Shown here: one piece after another, positions 23,501-35,500 of the stretch
Layout of the letters: the number at the start of each line of letters is the position of its first letter
Position numbering within the stretch: position 1 is the stretch's first letter
Made by a program: the position numbers and the translations under genes
Notes under the pieces: generated by a model
The model's input: only the letters and a program-made list of their open reading frames with translations
Told to the model about the DNA's origin: nothing
The model's database searches: none
NCBI GenBank assembly: GCA_934047225.1
Contig: OW204001.1
Span: forward strand, 14,864,201-14,928,200
Reading direction: 5' to 3'
Length of the DNA: 64,000 nt
Source of the DNA: Ypsolopha sequella
Lineage: Eukaryota; Arthropoda; Insecta; Lepidoptera; Ypsolophidae

Positions 23501-26500
23501 AAGTCTACTGTTAGGGTATTAATAATTTAATTTGGAGAGATTATACATAGTGAGAGGTATCAGGTAGCCTTCATCATGGCTTAGGAAAAATAGGTCAGTA
23601 CATTTAATTTGGTTTAGGTTATAAGGTTCCAAGTATATAGGGATCCCTGAAAATTAGATTTTAGTGGTTCAGGAATAAGTGTTGTTTATTGACTAGTTCT
23701 TTATTTATTTAAGATGGTTTTATAAACCCACAGAACCCTAATTTTTAATACTAAAGCATAAGGCTTTGATATTGACAATAAATATGAAATGATATCAGTA
23801 TTAGAAAATATTTGAGTTTCACCACTTAAGGATCTCTAAATATGATGTACTTACTTAGGTATTTCTTTTAAGAAATAAGGAGGCTTGAGTTTGGCACAAG
23901 AATATGCCTAAATCATAGAGAAAGCATACATAAGTCTTGATTTTGAATTCATGTTGATGAAATGTATTCTGGACTACAAAAGGTCATAACTGTGGTACCT
24001 ACCAAACCCTTCTTAAGGTCAGTTCTTAGTGAAAACTAAATTGAAATGATTTGAATCTATATTTATCAATAAATAAGAACCTTTTACATATCAAATCAAA
24101 TAATCTGATTGTAGGAGTCCAAAAATAGAGTGCAGTGACTTGACGGCATTGTTTGGTTAGTACTTACTATCCAGAAGAAAGTTCTTAGGTGAAATAAGAA
24201 ATGGCTTTGATTTTAATACCCATTTGACTGTTAAATTATTTACTTACTGTGGAAATAGCTCTGGGAGATTTTATTCAAGAAATAAGAATAATTTCAATCT
24301 TTATCAATATTCAATAAACTTAAAATACAAATGATGTATTTGTTTGCATAAAAGTTTTCCATTGTCTGGCAAACAAGGCCTTAACTATTACTATACACCA
24401 AATATGGGGTAGTAAAAGTTGTATCTTCATCATTGGAAATAAATAAATACATCTATGGAACAAAAACTAAGTTCTATTAGTATTATTATTACTACTTTAC
24501 CTAGAGCAGGTTTCTCAATCAAAAGTACTTACTTATATTGAAATTATTCTATTCAGTAGTTATAAAATTGACTACATAAATGGCTGTGATTTGTGAAGGA
24601 TTGAAAGGAATTCTTACCCATCATTTACAATTATATAAAGATAAAACTACTAGTATAAAGTAGCTAGTTGCCTATTAAATTCATTTATATAAGGTAATTT
24701 ATATTGGCTAATTTTCATGTAGGGGGTTCATTAAATGAAACCTATGTACACATGAATGAAGGTACGGTAATTAGGTAACTGGTATTGAGTCTGGTAATGG
24801 TATAAAAAGATGTCCATATGATGAATTGTGTCTTTGGTATGATTAAGACACGTGCTGATGGATTCAACATCTTTTCTAATTTAGTTTTAGTAAATTATCT
24901 TTATAATATTTTATAAAACATGTACCTTAATTCAAAGAACTAAGTTTCATTTAAAACAAACAACCGTCTAACTTTGATACTATGGTTTTGTTCGTACTAT
25001 ATTATGAACTTTACATCTCTAGTTTGGAAAGCCAATGTTAATTACTGTACATTATATTTGCTGAGAAATGCCTAAATGAGATTAAATAAAACACCAGTTA
25101 TTCCAAAATATATTCAACCAAATATTTTTCATAAATTACAGCTGTTACGTCACCTCAAGGTTCTTTTAACTTTAATTCCTCAGCTAGAGATCCCTCTTTA
25201 GCTATGTAACCTTCTCAAGACACTAAAAGTTAATAGTGCTAGGGACTAAAATTGTTTCTGAGAGCAATCATATATTGTACTTAAAAGACAGACAGATAAA
25301 CACTCTTTATTTGGATTCATGCTCATAAGTTTTGAAGTTTGAACTCTCAAATTAGTCTTTCAGTATAATGTGGACTACGGATGAGAGCACAGCTCTTAAA
25401 TATTATTTCAAGTTAATGTTTATTCATTCAATAAAGTGAAGTCTCCTGGCTAGAGCACAGCTCTTAAATTGCTTCAAGTTAACGTTTGTTTATGATTGAT
25501 AATAGGTAGTTATTATTATAACAGAATACAACTTTTAATAAGGGTTTGTCTAGCTAACTTCATCTCTGAATCACTTTAAAGAATCTAGGTTACTACTTAA
25601 GGCACGACGTAAGGTTCTACTCTGACGATCACACTTTGGCCATATATCTGTTAAAATCATTTCTATTAAGCACCAAACGTTAAGCTATGTAGGTTGTACG
25701 TGGGTTGTTATTGGAATTTCGTTCAGTATGAGCAGTAGTGGTTTTTACAAGAGGTATTAGTACAACATCTTGCGTACAAATAATTGTGTCGACAATCGAA
25801 ACGGGATACTGCAATCCTATTGGCTCTTCCAATCTTACGTATAGCGCCATAAACTTATCTTTCCCGAAGACGAAGACTCTAACGTAATTAATATAGAAGC
25901 CATTTTGGTTTGGCCTACCGAAACATATAATTTTGGAGTGGCGAATTGTATCTGCTGGTTCAGTCAGATGTGTTGACAGAAATCGGTCGCCTGTTATGAG
26001 GAGTCTGTAGGCTGTATTCGTCTATGTTTCCAGGTAACTTTAAATGATAACCAGTACCGCACGTTGGAAGAAAAGGGTTGGGTGCTACTGGAGACTAATG
26101 AGAAGGTGTACTTGCTCAATACATTAGGGCTCCATGACATTACTGGCAATGAAAGTAAGTTTTATTCAAAACTATGAATATGACCAAGAAATGTATGACC
26201 AGACTTGAGTGCTTACCTCTATAAAATGCCGCACGCTAATATAAATTACCTTTATGTACCTCTATCTCTGTTACTCGTGAAACTTTTGTCTATTTCCCGT
26301 CATCGATGACTCTTTACGGTTAAGGAATTTGTAGGTCAAATGTTATGTTTTTATTTATGTAGCCAAATTCATACAGGAGACTCGGTAAAGGGTCAGGAGC
26401 GAGGTTCAATACCCCTTTTTTTGAAAACGCCATACCAAATTTAGACTTCCTATACTGATTGACTCGGAGTTGTTCGTAAGTTAGTATAGGGGCAAAAATT

Positions 26501-29500
26501 TTATTTTGTATTTTTCACAAAAAGGGTAATTGAATCTTGGCCTTGACCACTTATCGAGTCGCCATTATGAATTTGGCTATATAAATAGAAGTCACATTAT
26601 ATAAAGTAAGCGCTCCAGTATGGTTTTATTATAATTATTATTATAAGCTTCTTGATTATAAAACTTGCGTACACATATTGGAGAATTGTGGGTGTAAATG
26701 TTACCGGCCAAACCCGATTTTAGGACCAACTAGTTTTTCCTAGGCCAAACCAGTTCATCCTTTATGCGATAGGATAAACCGGTACAGACTAGGCTCAACT
26801 GGTCCAATAGGAGAAACTAGTTTAACCTAGGCGGAACTGGTTGAACCTAATATGAATAAGTACACTTCAGGATTAACTAGTTTGGCCTAGTCTATACTAA
26901 TTTTGCCTAGTCAAAAATGTTTAAGCATGTACGTATCGAGACCTGTGCATGCGGGAAATCCCCCGATCGTAAAGCGGCGGCAGAAAATCTTGAAAAGCAA
27001 GCTAAAAAAATTAAAACTTTTTCGGACAAATCCCATCCACTTGCCAACATTGGAGACAATATTACTTTACCAATTCCTGACAGAGGCAGACTAAAAGGCA
27101 GAGGTGACCTCAGAAACATCATTGGAGTAATTATCCTGAAGTGTACTTATTCATATTAGGCTCAACCAGTTCCGCCTAGTTTAAACTAGTTTCTCCTATC
27201 GGCCATAGGACAGACCAGTTGAGCCTAGTCTGTACCGGTTTATCCTATCGCATAAGAGATGAACTGGTTTGGCCTAGAAAAAACTAGTTTGTCCTAAAAT
27301 CGGGTTTGGCTGGTTACATAAATAAGAAGTAGGAAAGCGAGTAAACTTAAGGACAGTCACCACGCGCAAACCTCCATACAAACGCAAACACAAAATTGTG
27401 AGGTGTCTATAGAATGTTTTAGTAATATTGTAGGCTAAGTCCATTTACATTATCTAGACTTATGCCGCATATACCTAGACCTAAAAATCGGGAAATTTTA
27501 AAACGCCTAAAAAACGTAAATTTAACGGTTTAAGTGTAGCCGAATGTGTTTTAATCTAGCTTAATTTTAACCAATAATGTGTATCGATTCTCCTGATTTA
27601 TAACAAAATATTAAGAAATAATTATAACGACCAAAATACAACTTTTAGCTGAAACAACTGTTAACAATAGTTTGCTATATGCATAAACATATTTTTAATG
27701 ATACTATGGTAGCTTCAAAATTATTGGATTTTCCATAAGCGTGATATTAGATTACTTTAGGATTTTACGGCTCGTATTACGACTGTGGAAAATCCAATTG
27801 TTTTATAGCTTTTGTAATGTCAAAAAAAATATGTGTATGCATATAGCAAACTATTGCTAAAAGTTGTCTTAGCTACTAAAGGTTGTATTTTGGCCGTTGT
27901 AATTATTTCTTAATATTTTTTAGGTTTTAGGTTTTCCGGATACACGTTTTCAATTTTGTGCATTCGACGAAATCGGTGCGATTCCTTCGCAAGTTTCATC
28001 GAACGTGCACGTTATAGCGAAATGAAATATGCATTACATTTGGTCACGCCCACAACTGAGTTACTGCGCTTATGACGACTGTCCTTAATCAATAAAATTA
28101 AGTCCTGTAAAACAAAATATCTCCAATTAAATGAGTGGAAATGCCTCATTAACAACCCTTCCTATGTCAGGGCAGCTACACTAGTCAATCGTTTGTTCTG
28201 TTTGAAGGTACTATTTAGGCAGGTAGGTAGGCAAACTGAGGTAAACTGAGGCAGGTAATTACAGATTATTTGTATTTATTTACAGAATTAATACAGGAAT
28301 TAAGGATGGATCAACAAATGCATACAAAAATAGAGCAGTCCGATGACATAAAGTTGGTGCTTACTAAAAACTTTTTTTAAGTGCTTCTATTTTCTGAATG
28401 TCTCTCGGCAAACTTCGTGTGCCAACAACAACAACAACAATACAACTTTATTTGTACACCATATAAAAAGGAACAGAAATATAAATACTTAATTTTAACT
28501 AACTTATTATGTAGCACAAACAGGCGGCCTTATCACTTAAAGCGATCTCTTCCAGACAACCTTTGGGTGGATGAAACTGTTTAGAATGATTGCTGAAATG
28601 ATGATGATGCCGTCGGATTTCTATCAGTTGCCCTTTGCACTTGGTGAAATCTTGGACAGGTTGAAAATAAAAAAGGTGTAAACGAGCCAATTTCAAAAGG
28701 AGAATGTATAATCATCATTCACGCTGGCAATGAAAAAGATTTTGTTCCAGGTGCACTGATGTTGCACAAATGTATTGATAATGTCGGCGATTATCATAAA
28801 GAAATCAATGCCGATCGAAATCAAAATTAGCTTTGTAATCAGTTAATACCAAATCTACCAGCTAAAAACCCCCGAACTCCAACATTACTAAACCACAAAT
28901 TATAGCTTGGTTGCAGCGACATAACAAGCCTCATCACCCAAACTCATTGAAGATCGATTTATATGTAAAAAAAAAACATAAAGAAAAATACTCAGAGTTT
29001 GCTATTGATCGCATTATGGAAGAACATGGCCATACCATTTTATAATTGCCACCAATATCATCCGGATTTTAATCCAATTGAAAACATTTGGTCTCAAATT
29101 AAAGTATACGTAACTATTAAACATGTTGCAATGAATGTGACAACAATAAAATAAATTATATTGAAAAAAATTGTCCCGGAAGAATGAAAAAAAGTATGTG
29201 ATCATTCAATAAAATGTGAGGACGAATATTTAAAGAAAATTTGAACCAATGTTTGGTATTCGAGCAGTTAAGAAAGTGATCATTTCATCGCTAGTGAACC
29301 ATATTGACACACCTACGTCAGATGAAGAAATTTTCTGACTGAATTGAAAAGATTAATAACCGGATAAATATTCATTATAGTTGGACTACATGTCGAACAT
29401 AAGAACCTCCTCTTTTTGGAAGTCGGTTGAAGAAGTATTTTATTTTGTTTATATTTTTATTAATTTCCGTGGTATACTATACATATTGAAAAGGAGTAAA

Positions 29501-32500
29501 TGTTTTATCAAAAGGAAAATTTTTATTAAACACAAAAACTTACATAACATAATAACAACTTAAAACTATCCTATAAATAAAATAAACCTATCCACTAAAC
29601 AAAATTAAATATCAACTTAAAAATATAATAATTGGAAAATATTTTTACAGCTCTATATAATTCACACGGAAATCAAAAAAACACAACAGTAAAGTACTTA
29701 GTTCTGAATTCAAATTATTATGCACGATAAATCAAATAATTGATGGACATGAAAATTTGCATTCGATTGTATTCGGAAATGTGATGATTGCCGAGAGACA
29801 TTAAGGGCGCACCGAGGGTTTGCCTTTATCTCTGTCTTTTTCTTTACGTGTAAAGAGTAAAGAAAATAACCAAACTTTTGCACGGTTTCAATGTTTTTCG
29901 TTGTTATTTTCATCATATTGTTCTTGAATAAAAAACTATCGTGTATAAACGCTCCAGTCGTCTATGAACTTTATTTTAGTAATTGAATCATAATATACAA
30001 TTACTTATTTATATGAAAAAGAAGGGAAATAGAGGAAAAAATTACTCGACAAGAGGTATCTTTGCGAATTTATTCTATCGAGCCAACTTTGTCAAATCGT
30101 GTTTCCATCGTGTATACGGTCTAGTATATATACCCATAACACCAATATATTTCCTTAGATTTCAATTTAATTGTTTACTACAGTGCGCGCCAATCTTTTA
30201 GTCGCCTCTGAAGCTAGCCCCAAGAATCGACGCATTAGCCGTTTTACGGTGTCAGGGGGACGTTACAGGAGCGGAGCACACCCGCCAGCATGCCGCACCA
30301 CACCCCCCCGCTCGCCGTTCGGCAGGTGTCAACACTATGCGTTAGTGTTAGTGCTACGTCCGTACACTACACACGCGCGCATTGCACGAAATGTACGTTC
30401 GTGGAAAAAATTCTATGATTCGTTAAGTTAATCGTTTAATCTGTTTGTGTTGCCTTTATTCGTTGTTTTGTTGATTTAGTTTGTTAAAGTTTATTGTTGT
30501 TGATATGCCTCGCGGTCGTTATAGCGTTTTAAGGCGACAATGTAGGAAAATGGTGTTTATATTAATTTGTTTTAATTAAACAGTTAAGATTGCACTAAAA
30601 TAATAAATATATATTAAATAGGTAGTTACAACCAGTACACCTTCCCACTTATAGTAAACATTTAATAATCAACCGTTCATAATATTGTTTCCTTGACTGT
30701 ACCTGCGCAAGCTTGCACTCGTAACTCAATCAGAGGCGACTAAAAGATTGGCGCGCACTATACGTCAAACAAGGGTTATAAAAACGTGTTTGTATTTGTA
30801 AAAAGCTCGGTGCGCTCTTAAGAAAATAGAAGCACTTCCTAACTTTTCTTTTTTACCGAAATTTACTTTTTTGTTATTATTACAGAGATGTTAAAAACGA
30901 AAATCCTGCAGACACATTAGAAGAAGTTTTAATGCCAGAAGAATTAACAAATAACCAAGAGACTGAACAACGAACTGCTGAGGAAAATACAGTACCCCAG
31001 GGCAAAGAAAACACTGCTGAGAAAAATATAAATCCAAACAAAAACGATACAAGTAGGTATTTATTAATTTTACTTTTTATTTACATTGCGATAAGAATAA
31101 TTTTACTATGAAACGCGACTACAAATTTGATAACATGAAAACTCCAAGCGAAACCTTGAATCGGACAAACACTTACATACGGTGGTCTGCCTGTCTGTCC
31201 GTGGCATAAATCGAAAATAGCAGACTAAGCATTACACTGGAACTCCGGTAAAATAAAAGACAGTATTTGATGGCAGCAATAAAAATAATTTGGCTAAGCC
31301 CGAGTCGGACTTGCGCGCACAGGGTTCTATACCACCACATAATATGGATACGGAACCCTAAAAACGGTAAATTACAACAATATATATGTAGCAACATTAA
31401 GGCGACACAAAGAAGCCGCTAAAATGGTAGCTCCTGACAATTAATTCGCGGCTCCCGCTCTGTACGGAACCGTAATATCTTAACCGCAATATTTTTCTTG
31501 TAATTTTTACTTAAACACCTACTAAAATGTTTTTTTTTTTTCGGTCCTCTTGTTTCTCCTCTTGATAAAGAGGTGACATGATAAGTGATAACATTAAAAA
31601 TAATACAATTTTTCCGAGGTTTTTTTTTGTATGGGTCCCCTTGGGTTTATTATTTATTTTATTGCCATGTATTGTGTGAAAATTTCAACTGGCTTCCTAT
31701 AACGGTTCACGCTATAGACCCTGTGACAGACGGACGGATGGGCAGAAAGACAGTAGAGGGTTAGTAATAGGGTCCCGTTTGGCACCCATCGGGTACGGAA
31801 CCCTAAAAATGGTGTGATCTGTACAACGTTAACGGATTTTTCTTGTGATTTTTTTTAGAAGAAAAACCAATTCCGTCGTCTCAGGTACAAACAGCTTCCA
31901 TACTATCGAGGAAAAAGAAACTTGAAGACTTCAGCATACAAAATCATTTACAAAAGCAACCGAAGAAAAATCGCACTATTGTCAGGTTACAAACCAAGTT
32001 CTCCTTAAAGGGTAAGCATAAATACAGTGTGTCCCTCGTAAAAGTGCACATCCGAAAAGGGATGAAACTAGACCTTATTTTATCGACAAAAAAATTTATT
32101 TTTTTTTTAGAAAATCTTTGTTTTGTTAATTTACGTTTTAAAATTTTTTTTGCCTACATTGGAGACTATGTATAAAATATGTCATAACTTTTGATCTACC
32201 GCGAGTAATGCAATGAAATAAAACTGTTATAATCCTTAAAAAATAGACGTCCCATACCAAATCAAAAACAAAACATAATCAACTACCATTACCATAAAAA
32301 TAATATCCTAAAAGATTATTTCTTTAATTTTTCCGTCTTTTTTTCAATAATAGTCAATTTTTTCAAAATAATGTCCCCGTTTCACTATACTTTTATTCCT
32401 ATTTATCATTGCCTATTCCATTATCTTTCTAACAAAAAAAAATACAACATTCTATCATAAATACAATATTTTCTACGAGCGGTTAACCAAAGGCACTGCG

Positions 32501-35500
32501 CTCGCGTCCCATACAAAGATACCCAGGTGGATAATTTTTTCAAGATAAAAAAAGGTAAAAAAAAAAAAAACTTTGTTTTTGTCGATATATTTAGATCTAG
32601 TTTCACCCACTTTCGGATGTGCACTTTTACGAGGGACACACTGTATATATTTTCCGTAAAATTCGCAATTCAATTGGTATCTTTGATACGGCTTGGTATT
32701 TCATGAAATACACAGAAAAGAAACACCCGTATTTTTTTCGCATATCGCCTTAATCAAAAAAACCTATTTAAATTCACTAAGCATATCAGTATCGGTATCG
32801 AAATCGCCAATATTTTTATAAGAGTATCGATATCGTATCGGCGTATCGATGCATCCCTAGTTTTAGTTCCGTAGGAACGAGTTTTCTGATCTCTGTATTT
32901 CTTGTCCTAAAACATTGTATTAAAAAACCGGCCAAGTGCGAGTCGGACTCCGTTATCATTATATATCATATCATTATCTATAAAAACGGCAAAAAATATG
33001 TCTGCATGGGAGCTCCCTTATATATTTATTTTATTTTATTTTTTAGTACTTATTGTTATAGCGGCAACAGAAATACATAAATACATCATCATCAACAGAA
33101 ATACATAAATACAACAGAAATACATCATCTGTGAAAATTTCAACTGTCAACTATCACGGCTCATGAGATACAACCTGGTGACAGGTGGACAGACAGACAG
33201 ACGGACAGCGGAGTCTTAATAATAGGGTCCCGTTGGTTAACCTTTGGGTACGGAACCCTAAAAAGAACAACAGGGAATTCCAGATATCATGTGTCATATC
33301 AAACTTATTTAAGTATCATTAAAAAATAAGGCAATTTGAAAGAATGACAGAGGAACTCATTTTGTATGGCGGAATCTCCTTACGTACAGCTAGGGTTGCC
33401 AACTCTTGAAGGAACCAACCCGGGAGATTGGAACAAATCGGTGGACAATTGAATGAAAGTCGGTAATATTTGTTATTTTTTTTAATTTGCTTTGTTTGTA
33501 GAAGCATTTAAAATTTGTCGGTTTTTGAGCACATAATCATAAAAGATTTACACGAAAAATCAAAATTTATTTTGTAATTAAATTATTTATTTCGCGCGAT
33601 TTATCTATTTCGTTTATGACATTAATTATTTTATTTTAGAAATTCCGGAGAAAGTATTGCATCCCGGAAGTTCGGGAGGTTGAACAATATTCCCGGAGTC
33701 TCCCGGGCATCCCAAGAAGTTTGGGAACCCTACGTACAGCCCTTAAGGGGCCCCACTATGCTAAAGTTCAGTTTTGCAGTGAATTCAGTTCCGTCAATGT
33801 AAATTTTCACGAAAAAAGCGATTCAGTTTCCATATTTCAAACCCGATTGAAACGAAACCAACACACGCAGATACTTACTAGAAAAAGCCATCTTTATTAC
33901 ATAAAGAAATTATAGTTAATGTCCTAATGTGACTGAGAGTTCAAAATAACTGAAGTTTTGCGCGCGCGGCGTCTGATTAGAGCAGGATAGACAGCTAAAA
34001 CACAAAAGCGTTAAAGCAGGACTGAATTTTAGCATTGTGCAGCCCCTTAATGCATTTGCCCTGTGTACTATTTCGTTCTGTAAAAGTCAAACAAAACTCT
34101 GTTTAAACAAGTGGCCCAGTATACTGCGTGTATATTTATAGTTATTAAGTACATTAAAGAATTGTAGTTGTTTTAAAAATCACATTGACAAATTATCAGC
34201 CTTGTTTCTTTAAAAGGAGCGTCTATTCTTCTTCAGATATTCCAAACAAAATGGTTCTGGGTAAAACTAAAAATGGTAAGAGGTTAGTCGCAAAAGTTAT
34301 TGACATAAAAAGACCGACCCAGGATGTGTTAGCAACAGACAACACGAGAAAAGAACCACCGGTTGATGACAGTTCGAATTCTGGAAAGTCGAGACCGAAA
34401 ACGGGGAAAATTCAAGGACCCATAGATGAGATTTGTGAGTATGACGTAACATTGAGAGCGAAATCCGCATCTAAATACTTTAGAGAGCATAGAAAATTAC
34501 CTAAAAAATTCGTGTTTGTACATTGAATATTTATGCGAAATTTTAAATGAAATGAGTTCTTACTAATTAGTATTGTACTGAAACCAAAACTACAATTTTT
34601 AGAATTTTCGACTACCTGTCTGTATGTACATATGAATGTTTGTATGTTCTGTTTTAATTTGAGAGAAGGATTTAAATGCCATTTTCTTTATTATCATCGT
34701 AGTGACTACTATAGTCCGGCTTCTTCGTGCGCGACCTTCCTGCGGGGTACAGACGGCGGAGACGAGGTACGAGTATGTTAGCGGGGGCGGGTGGTGTAGC
34801 GGGGAAGGGAAGCGCGTGCTGCTGCGCTTCACTCACCGACAGTCGCAGTCGCGCAGTCGAAGCTACCTCGCCCCCGCCAAAGTCTGTACCCCGCAGGAAG
34901 GTCGCGCACGAAGAAGCCGGACTATAGTGACCCTGGGCCTGTAGCATAGTGTTTAATCGCGCGCGTCGCCACTAGTTGAATCACAAATAAATCATAGTGA
35001 GTCTTAAGCTCTGGTTTCCTCCAAAAGCGGTGGCGACATTTAACGGACGCAATATGATGGGCGTAAAAAGACGTGGAAAGTTCGAGACTGACGGCCGTCT
35101 TTTTACGGAAAAAAACAGACCACAAAGTACGTGTCAACGGTAGAAAATAGACGACATTGATTTAGCGTTACTTGTGTATTTGGAAGATGAGCAATCATCA
35201 GAAGACGAAAATAATCGTATGGAGGAAAGTGATTTATACAAAGCTCGTATTAACAAAGGTGCTTTTGAAATTTTAGCGCGTCGCTTTTATGCTATAATAT
35301 ATAATGAACCCGCACAAAATCTTCTTCGCTGCTCCAGTTGACATTCATTTTACAATAAATAGTACACCGTATAGCATTACATTTTAAAATTTGTAAGCTA
35401 CTTTAGAATCACGAGTGTAATTTTGTTAACTTGGTCGATCTGGCCTAAATTTGGACTGCCACCAGGCAAGCCTGGTGACAGCCAAAAAAAAAGATAAATC

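Larger units (their letters stand above)
10917..25764 (+). mobile_element. Giant non-coding LTR retrotransposon (LARD-like), 14,848 bp
   Basis: Two direct repeats of 3,984 bp begin TGTAAC and end GTACA. They are flanked outside by the same 4 bp, ACAT (10913-10916 and 25765-25768). The 6.9 kb interior starts three bases before a PBS-like TGGTTAATCCGTGACC (14904-14919) and ends with aggggaagag, a polypurine tract, directly before the right LTR. These marks define a retrotransposon made by reverse transcription. Reading both strands, I find no frame longer than about 90 codons in the interior and no gag, protease, RT or integrase motif, so it must depend on a helper element. It lies sense to the host gene in intron 3. 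A segmental duplication is less likely because the termini and target duplication fit exactly. The helper lineage is unknown. Confidence 0.85.

Noticed and set aside
10917..25764. Segmental duplication instead of LTRs
   Set aside because: Both copies have equal length, start TG and end CA, and are flanked outside by the same 4 bp, with PBS-like and polypurine sites inside.
34672..34947. Four overlapping frames of 60-90 codons
   Set aside because: All lie in the perfect inverted arms of the TIR element at 34708-34928 and mirror each other.
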